This document shows, piece after piece, positions 46,119-57,808 of a stretch of 64,000 bases of DNA (the stretch's first letter is position 1; the number at the start of each line of letters is the position of its first letter). The translations under genes and the position numbers were made by a program. A model generated the notes under the pieces. It saw nothing but the letters and a program-made list of their open reading frames with translations, did not search any database and was not told the DNA's origin. Where the stretch lies: contig NZ_FNRJ01000007.1 in NCBI RefSeq assembly GCF_900107855.1, positions 62,001 through 126,000 on the forward strand, given 5' to 3'. This DNA comes from Marinobacterium iners DSM 11526 (GTDB taxonomy: Bacteria > Pseudomonadota > Gammaproteobacteria > Pseudomonadales > Balneatricaceae).

Positions 46119-48212
46119 GTGGCTCGAACTACCCCACTTGCACGATATCGTAACATCGGTATCTGTGCGCACGTTGATGCCGGCAAGACTACCACCACTG
46201 AGCGTGTTCTGTTTTACACAGGCCGTAGCCACAAGATGGGTGAAACCCATGACGGTGCATCCACTACCGACTGGATGGAGCAGGAGCAGGAGCGCGGTAT
46301 CACCATTACTTCTGCAGCCGTTACCTGTTTCTGGAGCGGCATGCAGAAACAGTTTGAAGAGCATCGCGTTAATATCATCGATACTCCGGGGCACGTTGAC
46401 TTCACAATTGAAGTTGAGCGTTCGCTGCGTGTACTGGATGGTGCCGTGGTTGTACTGTGTGCCTCCTCAGGCGTACAGCCGCAGACCGAGACTGTATGGC
46501 GTCAGGCCAACAAGTATGAAGTCCCCCGCATGGTGTTCGTCAACAAGATGGACCGCGCCGGTGCAGACTTCTACATGGTCGAATCTCAGTTGAAAAAGCG
46601 TCTTGGCGCGACCCCTGTTCCAATCAATCTGCCGATTGGTGCGGAAGATGAATTCAAGGGTGTTGTCGACTTGCTGCGCGGCAAAGCGATCCTATGGAAC
46701 GAAGAAGATATGGGTATGACCTTCGAAGAAGGTGATATTCCAGCTGACATGCAGGATACCGTCGATCAGTACTACGAGCAGATGGTCGAGGCTGCTGCTG
46801 AAGGCTCTGAAGAGTTGATGGACAAGTATCTCAACGAAGGTGAGCTCACCGTTGAAGAGATCAAGGCAGGCCTGCGTGCACGTACTTTGAACAATGAGAT
46901 CATCCTGATGCAGGCTGGTTCGGCGTTCAAAAACAAGGGTGTACAGGCTGTACTGGATGCCGTCATTGAATACCTGCCGTCACCGACAGAAGTTAAGGCG
47001 ATCGAAGGTACTCTCGACGACAAGGCTGAGACCGTTGAAACACGTGAAGCGGATGATGATGCCCCGTTTGCGGCGTTGGCATTCAAGATCGCAACTGACC
47101 CGTTTGTTGGTACGCTGACGTTCGTACGTGTTTACTCCGGTGTGCTGAATTCTGGTGACAGTGTGTACAACTCTGTCAAACAGAAGAAAGAACGTATCGG
47201 TCGTATGGTGCAGATGCATGCCAACAGCCGTGAAGAGATCAAGGAAGTACGCGCTGGTGACATCGCGGCGATGATCGGTCTGAAGGATGTAACCACGGGT
47301 GACACTTTGTGCGACCTGGACAAGAAGATTGTTCTGGAACGCATGGAATTCCCTGAGCCGGTTATCTCCGTTGCAGTAGAACCGAAGTCGAAGGCTGACC
47401 AGGAGAAAATGGGCATCGCACTGAGCAAGTTGGCTCAGGAAGACCCGTCTTTCCGCGTCGAAACCGATGAAGAAACAGGTCAGACCATTATCTCCGGTAT
47501 GGGTGAGCTTCACCTTGATATCATCGTTGACCGCATGCGTCGCGAATTCAAGGTTGAGGCTAATATCGGTAAACCGCAGGTTGCCTACCGCGAAAAAATC
47601 CGTAAGCCTGTTGTGGCAAACCACAAGTTTGCTCGCCAGTCTGGTGGTCGCGGTCAGTACGGTCACGTTGTTGTAGAGTTCAGCCCGAGTGATGAAGAAG
47701 GACTGGAATTCGTCAACGAGATCGTGGGTGGTGCGATTCCGAAGGAATACATCCCGGCGGTACAGAAAGGTATCGAAGAGCAGATGAAGAACGGTGTTAT
47801 CGCCGGTTATCCGCTCATCGGTTTGAAGGCACGTCTGTACGACGGTTCCTTCCACGAAGTTGACTCCAACGAAATGGCGTTTAAAATCGCCGCATCACAG
47901 GCACTTAAGAAGTATGCACAGGAAGCCAGTCCGTGTCTGCTCGAGCCGATGATGAAAGTTGAAGTCGTAACCCCTGAAGAGTACATGGGCGATGTGATGG
48001 GTGACCTGAACCGTCGTCGTGGTCTGGTGCAGGGTATGGAAGACAGCACATCCGGCAAGGTGATCAACGCTGAAGTACCGCTGGGTGAAATGTTCGGTTA
48101 CGCTACTGACCTGCGCTCTGCGTCTCAGGGTCGTGCGACCTATTCTATGGAGTTCAAGGGTTATTCCGAAGCTCCGCAGAATATTGCCGAAGCCGTTATT
48201 AAGCAGAACTGA
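46119..48212 (+). CDS. fusA: Elongation factor G
   Basis: 697 residues, the translocation GTPase. G1 is AHVDAGKT (residues 17-24), G3 DTPGHVDF, G4 NKMDR; domain IV has [13 protein letters not shown] near residue 505. The start is GTG 46119 with AGAGGA upstream. Third gene of the str operon. Confidence 0.99.
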   Translation: MARTTPLARYRNIGICAHVDAGKTTTTERVLFYTGRSHKMGETHDGASTTDWMEQEQERGITITSAAVTCFWSGMQKQFEEHRVNIIDTPGHVDFTIEVERSLRVLDGAVVVLCASSGVQPQTETVWRQANKYEVPRMVFVNKMDRAGADFYMVESQLKKRLGATPVPINLPIGAEDEFKGVVDLLRGKAILWNEEDMGMTFEEGDIPADMQDTVDQYYEQMVEAAAEGSEELMDKYLNEGELTVEEIKAGLRARTLNNEIILMQAGSAFKNKGVQAVLDAVIEYLPSPTEVKAIEGTLDDKAETVETREADDDAPFAALAFKIATDPFVGTLTFVRVYSGVLNSGDSVYNSVKQKKERIGRMVQMHANSREEIKEVRAGDIAAMIGLKDVTTGDTLCDLDKKIVLERMEFPEPVISVAVEPKSKADQEKMGIALSKLAQEDPSFRVETDEETGQTIISGMGELHLDIIVDRMRREFKVEANIGKPQVAYREKIRKPVVANHKFARQSGGRGQYGHVVVEFSPSDEEGLEFVNEIVGGAIPKEYIPAVQKGIEEQMKNGVIAGYPLIGLKARLYDGSFHEVDSNEMAFKIAASQALKKYAQEASPCLLEPMMKVEVVTPEEYMGDVMGDLNRRRGLVQGMEDSTSGKVINAEVPLGEMFGYATDLRSASQGRATYSMEFKGYSEAPQNIAEAVIKQN

Positions 48213-48244
48213 TAAGCCAATTGCTGAATTAAGAGGATATAACC

Positions 48245-49438
48245 GTGGCTAAGCAATCATTTGAACGTAACAAGCCGCACGTTAACGTAGGTACTATCGG
48301 CCACGTTGACCACGGCAAAACGACACTGACCGCTGCACTGACTCGCGTCTGTGCAGAAGTATGGGGCGGCGCAGCCGTTGCCTTCGACGGTATCGACAAC
48401 GCACCGGAAGAGCGTGAGCGTGGTATCACCATCTCTACTTCACACGTAGAGTACGAATCACCGACTCGCCACTACGCGCACGTAGACTGCCCGGGACACG
48501 CTGACTACGTTAAGAACATGATCACCGGTGCTGCCCAGATGGACGGCGCGATCCTGGTATGTTCTGCTGCTGACGGCCCCATGCCGCAGACCCGTGAGCA
48601 CATCCTGCTGTCGCGTCAGGTAGGCGTACCTTACATCGTCGTGTTCCTGAACAAAGCGGACATGGTAGACGATGAAGAGCTGCTGGAACTGGTAGAGATG
48701 GAAGTTCGCGAACTTCTGGATCAGTACGACTTCCCGGGCGACGACACTCCGATCGTTGTAGGTTCTGCGCTGATGGCGCTGAACGGTGAAGACGACAACG
48801 GCTTCGGCACCTCTGCCGTTAAGAAGCTGGTTGAGACTCTGGACGAGTACATTCCTGAGCCTGAGCGTGCAATTGACCTGCCGTTCCTGATGCCGATCGA
48901 GGACGTATTCTCCATCTCCGGTCGTGGTACCGTAGTAACCGGTCGTATCGAGCGTGGCATCCTGAACGTGGGTGACGAAGTGGAAATCGTGGGTATCCGC
49001 GACACCACCAAGACTACCTGTACTGGCGTTGAGATGTTCCGCAAGCTGCTGGATCAGGGTCGTGCCGGTGAGAACGTTGGTGCGCTGCTGCGTGGTACCA
49101 AGCGTGACGACGTTGAGCGTGGTCAGGTACTGTGCAAGCCGGGCTCAATCAAGCCGCATACTCAGTTCGAAGGCGAAGTGTACGTACTGAGCAAAGAAGA
49201 AGGCGGTCGTCATACTCCGTTCTTCAAGGGCTACCGTCCGCAGTTCTACTTCCGTACCACTGACATCACTGGCGCATGTGAACTGCCGGAAGGTGTTGAA
49301 ATGGTAATGCCGGGTGACAACGTTCAGATGTCCGTTACCCTGATCAACCCGATCGCGATGGAAGAAGGCCTGCGCTTCGCTATCCGTGAAGGTGGTCGTA
49401 CCGTTGGTGCGGGTGTTGTTGCCAAAATCATTGCGTAA
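48245..49438 (+). CDS. tuf: Elongation factor Tu, intact copy
   Basis: 397 residues, delivers aminoacyl-tRNA to the ribosome. It is complete, with the usual N-terminus ([20 protein letters not shown]), P-loop GHVDHGKT at 19-26, [15 protein letters not shown] and the C-terminal [12 protein letters not shown]. The start is GTG 48245 after AGAGGA. Codons 19 to about 386 are almost identical to the truncated copy at 31772, with about ten synonymous differences, whereas the last 37 bases differ at ten positions. It is followed by a strong terminator. This is the only full EF-Tu gene in the window. Confidence 0.99.
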   Translation: MAKQSFERNKPHVNVGTIGHVDHGKTTLTAALTRVCAEVWGGAAVAFDGIDNAPEERERGITISTSHVEYESPTRHYAHVDCPGHADYVKNMITGAAQMDGAILVCSAADGPMPQTREHILLSRQVGVPYIVVFLNKADMVDDEELLELVEMEVRELLDQYDFPGDDTPIVVGSALMALNGEDDNGFGTSAVKKLVETLDEYIPEPERAIDLPFLMPIEDVFSISGRGTVVTGRIERGILNVGDEVEIVGIRDTTKTTCTGVEMFRKLLDQGRAGENVGALLRGTKRDDVERGQVLCKPGSIKPHTQFEGEVYVLSKEEGGRHTPFFKGYRPQFYFRTTDITGACELPEGVEMVMPGDNVQMSVTLINPIAMEEGLRFAIREGGRTVGAGVVAKIIA

Positions 49439-49462
49439 TCCTTGTTGATTACAGCATGAGTC

Positions 49463-49489
49463 AAAAAGCCCTCCTCGGAGGGCTTTTTT
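49463..49489 (+). terminator. Terminator of the str operon
   Basis: GCCCTCC (49468-49474) pairs with GGAGGGC (49477-49483), flanked by A5 before and T6 after. This is a textbook intrinsic terminator that would also work in reverse. Confidence 0.9.
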
Positions 49490-49528
49490 GTAGCTGTTAC
49501 CATGGTTGGTCAAAAAGTAAACTTTCGG

Positions 49529-49557
49529 TTGACGATGGTGGCTCCACTGGGTAAAAT
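49529..49557 (+). promoter_or_regulatory. S10 operon promoter
   Basis: TTGACG (49529-49534), a 17-base spacer and TAAAAT (49552-49557) predict a start near 49564. The leader to rpsJ is then about 64 bases with one small CCCCT/AGGGG hairpin, far shorter than the L4-controlled E. coli leader. Confidence 0.78.
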
Positions 49558-49600
49558 TTGCGTCCCCTTTATCCGAGGGGAGGTCGGCTATTGCCGTTAA

Positions 49601-49939
<339 letters not shown>

Positions 49940-50049
49940 TAAGCACTGCGCTAATTATTCAATTAATGAAGCGCTATTTGTGGAATGCGCCTGAAAAGGG
50001 CAGCCATAGCGGGTGACAGCCCCGTACACAACTGGCAAGAGGTATAAAC

Positions 50050-50688
50050 ATGTCTGTAGGACTTATCGGACGTAAAGCGGGTATGACCCGTATCTTCACA
50101 GAAGATGGCGTGTCCGTGCCAGTCACCGTCATCGAAATGGAACCGAACCGTGTTACCAGCATCAAGACCGTCGAAACTGACGGTTATGCAGCGGTACAGG
50201 TGACCACCGGAAGCAAGAAGGCCAATCGCCTGAGCAAGCCGGAAGCGGGTCACTTTGCCAAGGCAGGTGTCGAAGCCGGCCGCGGTTTGTGGGAGTTCCG
50301 TCTGAATGGTGACGAGGAAATCAACGTTGGTGATTCGCTGACGGTTGAGCGCTTCGAAGCAGGTCAGAAGATCGATGTTACCGGTCAATCCAAGGGTAAA
50401 GGTTTCCAGGGCGGTGTTAAGCGCTGGAATTTCCGCACTCAGGATATGACTCACGGTAACTCCGTTTCTCACCGTGCTCCGGGTTCCATTGGTCAGTGCC
50501 AGACCCCGGGTCGTGTCTTCAAGGGTAAAAAGATGGCCGGTCACATGGGTGACGAGCGTTGCACCGTACAGACTCTTGAAGTCGTACGTGTTGACGCAGA
50601 GCGCAACCTGCTGATCGTCAAGGGAGCAATCCCGGGCGCCACTGGTGGCGATGTCATCGTTAAACCTGCTGTTAAAGCACGCGCCTGA
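50050..50688 (+). CDS. rplC: 50S ribosomal protein L3
   Basis: 212 residues with the N-terminal [13 protein letters not shown] and the central loop [19 protein letters not shown] that reaches the peptidyl-transferase centre. The glutamine methylated by PrmB in relatives falls in [23 protein letters not shown] precedes ATG 50050. Confidence 0.98.
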   Translation: MSVGLIGRKAGMTRIFTEDGVSVPVTVIEMEPNRVTSIKTVETDGYAAVQVTTGSKKANRLSKPEAGHFAKAGVEAGRGLWEFRLNGDEEINVGDSLTVERFEAGQKIDVTGQSKGKGFQGGVKRWNFRTQDMTHGNSVSHRAPGSIGQCQTPGRVFKGKKMAGHMGDERCTVQTLEVVRVDAERNLLIVKGAIPGATGGDVIVKPAVKARA

Positions 50689-50699
50689 GGAGGATTGTT

Positions 50700-51305
50700 A
50701 TGAATCTGAATCTGACTGGAGCCAACGGATCGGTTGAAGTTTCCGATCTGGCTTTTGGTAAAGAGTTCAATGAGGCGCTGGTTCACCAGGTTGTCACTGC
50801 CTATATGGCAGCTGGCCGTCAGGGTACCAAAGCGCAGAAAAATCGTTCAGCTGTATCCGGCGGTGGTGCCAAGCCCTTCCGTCAGAAGGGAACTGGCCGT
50901 GCCCGTGCCGGTACCAGTCGCTCGCCGCTGTGGCGCTCGGGTGGTGTTACCTTCGCTGCGCAGCCGCGTAGCTTTGCTCAGAAAGTAAACAAGAAGATGT
51001 ATCGTGCTGCAATGCGTTGCATCCTGTCTGAGCTGGTGCGTCAGGAACGTCTGGTTGTTGTTGAAGACTTCCAGCTTGAAGCACCCAAAACCAAGCAGTT
51101 CATTGCCAAGCTCGGTGAGCTGAAGCTGGACAATGCCCTGCTGATTACCGAAAACGTCGAGCAGAATCTGTATCTGGCTGCGCGCAACGTTCCGCACGTT
51201 GATGTACGCGACGCTGCAGGTATCGACCCGGTTAGCCTGGTTGGTTTCGAGAAGGTCCTGGTAACAGTCCCTGCTCTGAAGAAAATTGAGGAGGTGCTGG
51301 CATGA
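50700..51305 (+). CDS. rplD: 50S ribosomal protein L4
   Basis: 201 residues. The extended tunnel loop includes [22 protein letters not shown]4 also represses the S10 operon in enterobacteria. GGAGG lies just before the ATG at 50700. The last bases overlap the rplW start (ATGA). Confidence 0.98.
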   Translation: MNLNLTGANGSVEVSDLAFGKEFNEALVHQVVTAYMAAGRQGTKAQKNRSAVSGGGAKPFRQKGTGRARAGTSRSPLWRSGGVTFAAQPRSFAQKVNKKMYRAAMRCILSELVRQERLVVVEDFQLEAPKTKQFIAKLGELKLDNALLITENVEQNLYLAARNVPHVDVRDAAGIDPVSLVGFEKVLVTVPALKKIEEVLA

Positions 51306-51598
51306 ACCCGGAACGCATTTATAAAGTGCTGCTCGGACCGCACATCTCTGAAAAAGCCACAATCGTAGCAGAAGGCAGCGAACAGGTTGTCTTCCGTGTG
51401 GCCAAAGATGCAACCAAGCCGGAAATCAAGCGAGCCGTTGAAGAACTCTTCAATGTTAAGGTCGCGGGCGTCAGCGTTCTGAACATCAAGGGCAAAACCA
51501 AGCGCACTCAGCGTGGTCTTGGCAAGCGTAACGATGTTCGTAAAGCGTATGTCCGTCTGGCCGAAGGCTCCGAAATCGATTTCCTGGCAGGCGAATAA
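51302..51598 (+). CDS. rplW: 50S ribosomal protein L23
   Basis: 98 residues, at the tunnel exit where trigger factor and SRP dock. [16 protein letters not shown] and the basic loop [16 protein letters not shown] are present. It overlaps rplD by four bases. Confidence 0.98.
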   Translation: MNPERIYKVLLGPHISEKATIVAEGSEQVVFRVAKDATKPEIKRAVEELFNVKVAGVSVLNIKGKTKRTQRGLGKRNDVRKAYVRLAEGSEIDFLAGE

Positions 51599-51612
51599 CG
51601 AGGGGTTGAACA

Positions 51613-52440
51613 ATGGCAGTTATTAAAGCAAAGCCGACCTCTGCTGGACGTCGTCATCTCGTAAAGGTGGTCAGCGCTGATCTGCATAAGGGTAAGCCTT
51701 TTTCCGCACTGGTCGAGAAGAAGAGCAAGTCCGGTGGTCGTAACAACAACGGCCGTATCACCACCCGTCATATCGGTGGTGGTCACAAGCAGCATTACCG
51801 TATCGTCGATTTTCGTCGCAACAAGGATGGTATCCCCGCTGTAATCGAGCGTGTGGAATACGATCCGAACCGTTCTGCGCACATCGCTCTGGTGAAGTAC
51901 GCAGATGGTGAGCGTCGTTATATTATTGCGGCTAAAGGTTTGACTGCGGGTTCCAAAATCCAGTCTGGTGATGATGCCGATATCAAAATCGGTAACACTC
52001 TGCCGCTGCGTAACATTCCGCTGGGTAGTACTGTTCACTGTGTCGAACTGAAGCCGGGTAAGGGCGCTCAGATCGCACGTTCAGCAGGAACTTCAGCACA
52101 GCTGGTAGCCCGTGAGGGAACCTACGCGACACTGCGTTTGCGTTCAGGTGAAACTCGCAAGGTGCTGTCCGAATGCCGCGCGACCCTGGGTGAAGTGAGC
52201 AACTCTGAGCACAGCCTGCGTCAGCTGGGTAAAGCTGGTGCCAAGCGCTGGCGTGGTGTTCGTCCGACCGTTCGCGGTGTGGCGATGAACCCGGTTGATC
52301 ACCCGCACGGTGGTGGTGAGGGTCGTACCTCTGGTGGTCGTCACCCGGTTACACCGTGGGGCGTGCCGACCAAGGGTCACAAAACCCGTTCGAACAAGCG
52401 TACTGATAAACTGATCGTACGCCGTCGTCAGGCTAAATAA
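51613..52440 (+). CDS. rplB: 50S ribosomal protein L2
   Basis: 275 residues. The conserved C-terminal [20 protein letters not shown] holds the histidine region required for peptidyl transfer, and [19 protein letters not shown] the rRNA-binding N-terminal part. A standard ribosome site precedes ATG 51613. Confidence 0.99.
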   Translation: MAVIKAKPTSAGRRHLVKVVSADLHKGKPFSALVEKKSKSGGRNNNGRITTRHIGGGHKQHYRIVDFRRNKDGIPAVIERVEYDPNRSAHIALVKYADGERRYIIAAKGLTAGSKIQSGDDADIKIGNTLPLRNIPLGSTVHCVELKPGKGAQIARSAGTSAQLVAREGTYATLRLRSGETRKVLSECRATLGEVSNSEHSLRQLGKAGAKRWRGVRPTVRGVAMNPVDHPHGGGEGRTSGGRHPVTPWGVPTKGHKTRSNKRTDKLIVRRRQAK

Positions 52441-52452
52441 GAGGATACAGCT

Positions 52453-52731
52453 GTGCCACGTTCACTGAAGAAAGGTCCGTTCATTGACCTTCACCTGTTG
52501 AAGAAGGTAGAGGCTGCAATCGAGGCTAACGAGCGTCGTCCGATCAAGACCTGGTCACGTCGTTCAACTGTGTTCCCACAGTTTGTAGGTCTCACTATTG
52601 CAGTACATAACGGTCGTCAGCATGTTCCGGTTTTTATTACCGAGGACATGGTAGGCCATAAACTGGGCGAGTTCGCTGCGACACGTACATACCGCGGTCA
52701 TGCAGCCGACAAGAAGGCCAAGAAGAAGTAA
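52453..52731 (+). CDS. rpsS: 30S ribosomal protein S19
   Basis: 92 residues starting at GTG 52453 ([19 protein letters not shown]). The signature [16 protein letters not shown] is near residue 70. It forms part of the 30S head beside S13. Confidence 0.98.
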   Translation: MPRSLKKGPFIDLHLLKKVEAAIEANERRPIKTWSRRSTVFPQFVGLTIAVHNGRQHVPVFITEDMVGHKLGEFAATRTYRGHAADKKAKKK

Positions 52732-52742
52732 GGGGGTTGATG

Positions 52743-53072
52743 ATGGAAGTTATCGCCAAGCATGTAGGCGCCAACATCTCCGCCCAGAAGGCCCGACTGG
52801 TCGCTGATCAGATCCGTGGTAAGTCTGTGGGCGAAGCTCTGAATATCCTGGCGTTCAGCACGAAGAAAGGTGCACACCTGGTCAAGAAAGTACTCGAGTC
52901 TGCTATCGCGAATGCGGAGCATAACGAAGGTGCTGATGTTGACGAGCTGCGTGTATCAACGATCTTCGTTGATGAAGGGATGACCATGAAGCGTATCCGG
53001 CCGCGTGCCAAGGGTCGCGCTGATCGCATCCTGAAGCGTACGTCACATATCACCGTCAAGGTGGCCGACTAA
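52743..53072 (+). CDS. rplV: 50S ribosomal protein L22
   Basis: 109 residues; lines the exit tunnel. The C-terminal beta hairpin is [20 protein letters not shown]. Of tandem ATGs at 52740 and 52743 I chose the second, matching the family start (MEVIAKH) and giving six bases after the GGGGG site. Confidence 0.97.
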   Translation: MEVIAKHVGANISAQKARLVADQIRGKSVGEALNILAFSTKKGAHLVKKVLESAIANAEHNEGADVDELRVSTIFVDEGMTMKRIRPRAKGRADRILKRTSHITVKVAD

Positions 53073-53097
53073 GAGCTGACTGCTAGGAGAGTTCAAT

Positions 53098-53781
53098 ATG
53101 GGTCAGAAAGTAAATCCGACCGGTATTCGGCTTGGTATCGTTAAAGACCACACCTCTGTGTGGTACGCGGACAAGTCTGAATACTCTGCACGGCTGCTGA
53201 ACGATCTCCAGGTTCGCAAGTACCTGGATCAGCAGCTGAAAAATGCATCTGTGAGCCGCATCGAAATCGAGCGTCCGGCACAGAATGCCAAGATCACCAT
53301 CTACACGGCTCGTCCGGGTATTGTGATCGGCAAGAAGGGCGAAGATGTCGAGAAGCTGCGTAACGCCGTTTCCCAGATGATGGGTGTGCCTGTTCACATC
53401 AACATCGAAGAAGTACGCAAGCCGGATCTGGATGCAAAACTGGTTGCACAGAGCGTCGCCAGTCAGCTGGAACGTCGCGTAATGTTCCGTCGCGCCATGA
53501 AGCGTGCGGTTCAGAACGCCATGCGTCAGGGCGCGAAAGGCATCAAAATTCAGGTTGGCGGACGTCTCGGCGGTGCCGAGATTGCACGTACTGAATGGTA
53601 TCGCGAAGGTCGTGTTCCTCTGCACACTCTGCGTGCAGACATCGATTACGCTACCTACGAAGCCCACACTACATATGGTGTGATTGGCGTTAAAGTCTGG
53701 ATCTTCAAGGGTGAGATCCTCGGCGGTATCGAACAGGTACGTGCCGAGAAGAACGCGCCCAAGAAGAAAGGTTCTAAGTGA
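53098..53781 (+). CDS. rpsC: 30S ribosomal protein S3
   Basis: 227 residues with the KH domain ([17 protein letters not shown]) near residue 65 and the mRNA-entry helicase arginines in [20 protein letters not shown]. The C-terminal tail is basic. AGGAGAG precedes ATG 53098. Confidence 0.98.
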   Translation: MGQKVNPTGIRLGIVKDHTSVWYADKSEYSARLLNDLQVRKYLDQQLKNASVSRIEIERPAQNAKITIYTARPGIVIGKKGEDVEKLRNAVSQMMGVPVHINIEEVRKPDLDAKLVAQSVASQLERRVMFRRAMKRAVQNAMRQGAKGIKIQVGGRLGGAEIARTEWYREGRVPLHTLRADIDYATYEAHTTYGVIGVKVWIFKGEILGGIEQVRAEKNAPKKKGSK

Positions 53782-53792
53782 GGTAGACGTCA

Positions 53793-54206
53793 ATGCTGCA
53801 ACCGAAACGACTGAAATACCGCAAGGTAATGAAAGGTCGCAACCGCGGCCTGGCACAGCGCGGCAGCAAGGTCAGCTTTGGTGAGTTTGCACTGAAAGCG
53901 ACCGGTCGTGGCCGCATCACTGCTCGCCAGATCGAAGCGGCCCGTCGTACCATGACCCGTCACGTAAAGCGTGGTGGCAAGATCTGGATTCGGGTTTTCC
54001 CGGATAAGCCGATCACCACCAAGCCGCTTGAAGTACGTATGGGTAAAGGTAAGGGTAGCGTGGAATACTGGGTCGCTCAGATTCAGCCCGGCAAGGTGCT
54101 GTTTGAAATGAGCGGTGTTCCCGAAGAGCTGGCTGCAGAAGCCTTCGCTCTGGCTGCTGCCAAGCTGCCGGTATCAACCACTTTTGTTAAACGGACGGTG
54201 ATGTAA
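53793..54206 (+). CDS. rplP: 50S ribosomal protein L16
   Basis: 137 residues, positions A-site t[22 protein letters not shown] and the signature [17 protein letters not shown] match. It shares one base with rpmC (TAATG). Confidence 0.98.
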   Translation: MLQPKRLKYRKVMKGRNRGLAQRGSKVSFGEFALKATGRGRITARQIEAARRTMTRHVKRGGKIWIRVFPDKPITTKPLEVRMGKGKGSVEYWVAQIQPGKVLFEMSGVPEELAAEAFALAAAKLPVSTTFVKRTVM

Positions 54207-54400
54207 TGAAAGCTACTGAACTGCGTGACAAGTCCGTTGAAGAGCTTCAGCAGGCTCTGCTGGGCCTTCTGAAGGACCAGTTTAACCTGCGTATGCAGAA
54301 AGCTACTGGCCAGCTGGCGCAGACTCACCTGCTTGGTCAGGTTCGTCGCGACATCGCTCGCGTTAAGACAGTACTTAACGAAATGCAGGTGACCAAATGA
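54206..54400 (+). CDS. rpmC: 50S ribosomal protein L29
   Basis: 64 residues, all helical; [20 protein letters not shown] at the start and [12 protein letters not shown] near the end are family-typical. It overlaps both neighbours by one and four bases. Confidence 0.98.
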   Translation: MKATELRDKSVEELQQALLGLLKDQFNLRMQKATGQLAQTHLLGQVRRDIARVKTVLNEMQVTK

Positions 54401-54660
54401 GCGCGGAAAAACGTACTCGGACTGTGACCGGTAAGGTCGTCAGTGACAAGATGGATAAAACCATCACAGTTCTGGTTGAGCGTAAGGAAAAACACCCGAT
54501 CTACGGTAAGTTTGTAAAGCGCTCCACCAAACTGCATGCTCACGATGAGAAGAATGAGTGTCAGATGGGTGATCTGGTAACTATTGCCGAATCCCGTCCG
54601 CTTTCAAAGACCAAAACCTGGTCGCTTATTCGCATTGAAGAGCGTGCAGCAAAGGTGTAA
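54397..54660 (+). CDS. rpsQ: 30S ribosomal protein S17
   Basis: 87 residues with an OB fold: [20 protein letters not shown] and the signature [18 protein letters not shown]. It is the last gene of the classical S10 operon, and an imperfect hairpin follows. Confidence 0.98.
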   Translation: MSAEKRTRTVTGKVVSDKMDKTITVLVERKEKHPIYGKFVKRSTKLHAHDEKNECQMGDLVTIAESRPLSKTKTWSLIRIEERAAKV

Positions 54661-54690
54661 ACTAGTGCGCCTTTGCTCCATTATGCCTGC

Positions 54691-54721
54691 TCACCTCAGC
54701 TGCTAATGGCAGTTGTGGTGA
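54691..54721 (+). promoter_or_regulatory. Imperfect 13-bp hairpin between rpsQ and rplN
   Basis: TCACCTCAGCTGC (54691-54703) pairs with GCAGTTGTGGTGA (54709-54721) with one T-T mismatch and one G-T pair, over a five-base loop. No T-run follows. It lies at the S10/spc operon boundary and may be a processing or translational control site. Confidence 0.5.
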
Positions 54722-54748
54722 CGGTTTATACAGTTTGTGGAGTAGACC

Positions 54749-55117
54749 ATGATTCAGACTGAAACGATGCTTGATGTTGCTGACAACAGCGGCGCCAAGC
54801 GTGTGCAGTGTATTAAGGTCCTGGGTGGTTCCCACCGCCGCTACGCATCCGTTGGCGACATCATCAAGGTGACCGTCAAGGAAGCAATTCCGCGTGGCAA
54901 GGTGAAGAAAGGCCAGGTACTTAAGGCTGTCGTAGTACGTACCCGTAAAGGTGTTCGTCGTCCAGATGGTTCACTGATCCGCTTTGATACCAACTCTGCG
55001 GTTCTGCTGAACAACAACGACGCTCCGATTGGAACGCGTATCTTCGGGCCAGTAACGCGTGAGCTTCGTAATGAGAAGTTCATGAAGATCATTTCCCTGG
55101 CGCCTGAAGTGCTCTAA
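54749..55117 (+). CDS. rplN: 50S ribosomal protein L14
   Basis: 122 residues, starting the spc group. [20 protein letters not shown] and the L14 signature [20 protein letters not shown] are present. TGTGGAG lies before ATG 54749. Confidence 0.98.
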   Translation: MIQTETMLDVADNSGAKRVQCIKVLGGSHRRYASVGDIIKVTVKEAIPRGKVKKGQVLKAVVVRTRKGVRRPDGSLIRFDTNSAVLLNNNDAPIGTRIFGPVTRELRNEKFMKIISLAPEVL

Positions 55118-55144
55118 GACTCTGTTTATTAACAGTGTCTTGTT

Positions 55145-55178
55145 AAAAACGCCACTCCCAGTAGGGTTTGGCGTTTTT
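55145..55178 (+). terminator. Terminator-like hairpin between rplN and rplX
   Basis: AAAAACGCCA (55145-55154) and TGGCGTTTTT (55169-55178) pair perfectly, with CCC/GGG stacking inside the loop and a closing T5. It looks like an intrinsic terminator inside the spc operon, so it probably acts as a partial attenuator. Confidence 0.68.
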
Positions 55179-55216
55179 GAGCATGAGAGGGTAGCAGGAA
55201 AAGACAAGGTAAAATA

Positions 55217-55540
55217 ATGCGTAAGATTCGTCGCGACGATGAAGTCATCGTTATCGCAGGTAAAGATAAGGGCAAGCGCGGCAAGGTTATGCGCGTGCTT
55301 CAGGACGATCGTCTGATCGTTTCTGGCATCAACATGATCAAGAAGCACCAGAAGCCCAATCCGATGCTGGGTCGTCAGGGTGGCATTGTTGAGAAGGAAG
55401 CGGCTATCGCGACCTCCAACGTGGCTATCTTTAACGCGCAGACCGGAAAAGGCGATCGTGTAGGCTTCAAGCTGCTCGAAGACGGCACCAAGGTCCGCTT
55501 CTACAAGTCTACCGGCGAAACCATCGTTGGTGCTAAGTAA
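55217..55540 (+). CDS. rplX: 50S ribosomal protein L24
   Basis: 107 residues, early assembly protein with the KOW motif [20 protein letters not shown]. No good ribosome site is close; AAGGTAAAATA precedes ATG 55217. Confidence 0.98.
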   Translation: MRKIRRDDEVIVIAGKDKGKRGKVMRVLQDDRLIVSGINMIKKHQKPNPMLGRQGGIVEKEAAIATSNVAIFNAQTGKGDRVGFKLLEDGTKVRFYKSTGETIVGAK

Positions 55541-55555
55541 GAGAGGTTGGTGCAA

Positions 55556-56095
55556 ATGTCCAGATTGAAAGCGCTTTACGCAAACGAAATCAAGCAGAAG
55601 CTCAAAGAAGAGCTGAACTGCCCGAACGTCATGGCCGTTCCCCGTGTTACCAAAATCACCCTGAACATGGGTGTTGGTGAAGCATTGGGCGACAAGAAAC
55701 AGCTCGAAAACGCTGTTGCTGACATGACTGCAATCGCTGGTCAGAAACCGGTCGTAACCAATGCTCGCAAGTCAATTGCAGGCTTTAAGGTTCGTGAAGG
55801 TTGGCCTATCGGTTGCAAAGTCACTCTGCGTGGTCAGCAGATGTGGGAGTTCCTGGATCGTCTGGTTGACGTTTCCATCCCGCGTATCCGCGACTTCCGT
55901 GGACTGAACCCGAAGTCCTTCGATGGCCGTGGTAACTATAGCATGGGCGTCAAAGAGCAGATTATCTTCCCGGAAATCGACTATGACAAAGTCGACAAGC
56001 TGCGTGGTCTCGATATTACGATCACCACTACCGCGAAGAATAACGACGAAGGTCGTGCGCTGCTGTCCGCTCTGCAGTTCCCGTTCAAGAAATAA
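55556..56095 (+). CDS. rplE: 50S ribosomal protein L5
   Basis: 179 residues, binds 5S rRNA and P-site tRNA. The start at ATG 55556 ([12 protein letters not shown]) follows GAGAGG; an earlier in-frame start at 55547 is unlikely. [16 protein letters not shown] and GYNFGV-like [19 protein letters not shown] are present. Confidence 0.98.
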   Translation: MSRLKALYANEIKQKLKEELNCPNVMAVPRVTKITLNMGVGEALGDKKQLENAVADMTAIAGQKPVVTNARKSIAGFKVREGWPIGCKVTLRGQQMWEFLDRLVDVSIPRIRDFRGLNPKSFDGRGNYSMGVKEQIIFPEIDYDKVDKLRGLDITITTTAKNNDEGRALLSALQFPFKK

Positions 56096-56110
56096 GGCAG
56101 GGGTTGAATA

Positions 56111-56416
56111 ATGGCCAAGGTTTCCATGATCAATCGTGAGCTCAAGCGCGAGAATCTCGTGAACAAGTACGCCGCAAAGCGTGCTGAGCTCAAAGCAATT
56201 ATTGCAAGCCCGAACAGCTCAGAAGATGAGGTGTGGGATGCACAGGTCGCGCTGCAGAAATTGCCGCGTGATGCTAGCCCGGTGCGTAAGCAGCGTCGCT
56301 GTCAGGTTACAGGTCGTCCGCACGGCGTATATCGCAAGTTCGGACTGTGCCGTATCAAGCTGCGTGAAGCAGCTATGCGTGGCGATGTTCCGGGTCTGAA
56401 GAAGGCAAGCTGGTAA
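56111..56416 (+). CDS. rpsN: 30S ribosomal protein S14
   Basis: 101 residues, the long zinc-free form (no CxxC pairs). The C-terminal [20 protein letters not shown] is the signature. GGGGTTGAATA precedes the ATG. Confidence 0.98.
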   Translation: MAKVSMINRELKRENLVNKYAAKRAELKAIIASPNSSEDEVWDAQVALQKLPRDASPVRKQRRCQVTGRPHGVYRKFGLCRIKLREAAMRGDVPGLKKASW

Positions 56417-56499
56417 GCTTGTCATTGGTAAGCTCAGTGGTCAGGGCAGGCAATTTGCCTGCTACCGCACTGCGCTGCACTTAAGAGGACGTTAATAGC

Positions 56500-56892
56500 A
56501 TGAGTATGCAAGACACCCTCGCGGATATGTTTACCCGTATCCGCAACGGACACATGGCTGAAAAAGCCCATGTTGCCATGCCGTCTTCCAAACAGAAGAT
56601 TGCAGTGGCAAATCTTCTGAAGGATGAAGGCTACATCACCGACTTCTCCGTTGAAGGTGATGTTAAGCCGGTCCTGTCCATCGAACTGAAATATTTCGAA
56701 GGCAAGCCGGTTATCGAAGAGATCAAGCGTGTAAGCCGTCCCAGTCTGCGTATCTACAAGAGCGCGTCTGAGCTGCCGAAAGTGGCAGATGGTCTTGGTA
56801 TCGCAATTGTCTCTACCAGCAAAGGCGTCATGACCGATCGCGCTGCCCGTAAGGCCGGCATCGGTGGTGAAGTTATCTGCACGGTATTCTAA
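56500..56892 (+). CDS. rpsH: 30S ribosomal protein S8
   Basis: 130 residues, central 16S binder and spc operon autoregulator in relatives. [20 protein letters not shown] and the signature [20 protein letters not shown] are visible. AGAGGA precedes ATG 56500. Confidence 0.98.
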   Translation: MSMQDTLADMFTRIRNGHMAEKAHVAMPSSKQKIAVANLLKDEGYITDFSVEGDVKPVLSIELKYFEGKPVIEEIKRVSRPSLRIYKSASELPKVADGLGIAIVSTSKGVMTDRAARKAGIGGEVICTVF

Positions 56893-56903
56893 GAGGTATT
56901 CCA

Positions 56904-57437
56904 ATGTCACGAATTGCGAAGAAACCCGTAGTAGTACCGGCAGGCGTGGAGATTAAACTGGCGGGTCAGTCTCTGACAGCCAAAGGTAAAAACGGTCAGC
57001 TGAGCCTGGATGTTCATGCTTCAGTTGCTGTAGAGCAGGCTGAAGGTCAGCTCGTTTTTGCTCCGCGTGATGGCGCCAAACAGTCCATGGCACTGGCTGG
57101 TACTACACGTGCACTGGTCAACAATATGGTGGTTGGTGTAAGTGAAGGCTTTTCCAAGACCCTGAATTTGCTGGGTGTTGGTTACCGTGCGCAGGCTAAA
57201 GGTAAAGTTCTGAACCTGACGCTTGGCTTCTCTCATCCGATCGATTACGAACTGCCCGAAGGTGTTACAGCTGAAACACCGAACAACACCACGATCGTTA
57301 TCAGCGGTGCTGATAAGCAGCGTGTTGGTCAGGTGGCTGCAGAAGTTCGCGCATTCCGTCCGCCTGAACCTTATAAAGGTAAGGGTGTTCGTTATGTTGA
57401 CGAATATGTACGCCGTAAAGAGGCTAAGAAGAAGTAA
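56904..57437 (+). CDS. rplF: 50S ribosomal protein L6
   Basis: 177 residues with two similar domains; the C-terminal signature [20 protein letters not shown] binds the sarcin-ricin region. AGAGG precedes the ATG at 56904. Confidence 0.98.
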   Translation: MSRIAKKPVVVPAGVEIKLAGQSLTAKGKNGQLSLDVHASVAVEQAEGQLVFAPRDGAKQSMALAGTTRALVNNMVVGVSEGFSKTLNLLGVGYRAQAKGKVLNLTLGFSHPIDYELPEGVTAETPNNTTIVISGADKQRVGQVAAEVRAFRPPEPYKGKGVRYVDEYVRRKEAKKK

Positions 57438-57446
57438 GGCAGGGTC

Positions 57447-57797
57447 ATGAACGTTAAGAAACAAGCTCGTATCCGTCGTGCGCGTCGGTCGCGCATGCAA
57501 ATGCGCGAGCAGAGTGCTGTTCGCCTTTGCGTGAACCGCTCTCCGCGTCACATTTACGCGCAGGTTATCTCTGCTGATGGCAGCCAGGTTCTGGCCTCTG
57601 CTTCCACAGTAGAAAAAGATCTGCGTGAAGGTGCTACCGGAAATATCGAAGCAGCCAAGAAAGTGGGTGCTCTGATCGCCAGCCGTGCTAAAGAAGCAGG
57701 CGTTTCCAAGGTAGCGTTTGACCGCTCCGGTTTTAAATACCACGGTCGTGTTGCAGCTCTTGCTGATGCTGCTCGCGAAGGCGGCCTGGAATTCTAA
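57447..57797 (+). CDS. rplR: 50S ribosomal protein L18
   Basis: 116 residues, 5S rRNA binder. The very basic start ([20 protein letters not shown]) and [20 protein letters not shown] match the family. It follows rplF by nine bases. Confidence 0.98.
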   Translation: MNVKKQARIRRARRSRMQMREQSAVRLCVNRSPRHIYAQVISADGSQVLASASTVEKDLREGATGNIEAAKKVGALIASRAKEAGVSKVAFDRSGFKYHGRVAALADAAREGGLEF

Positions 57798-57808
57798 AGG
57801 TTTCTATT

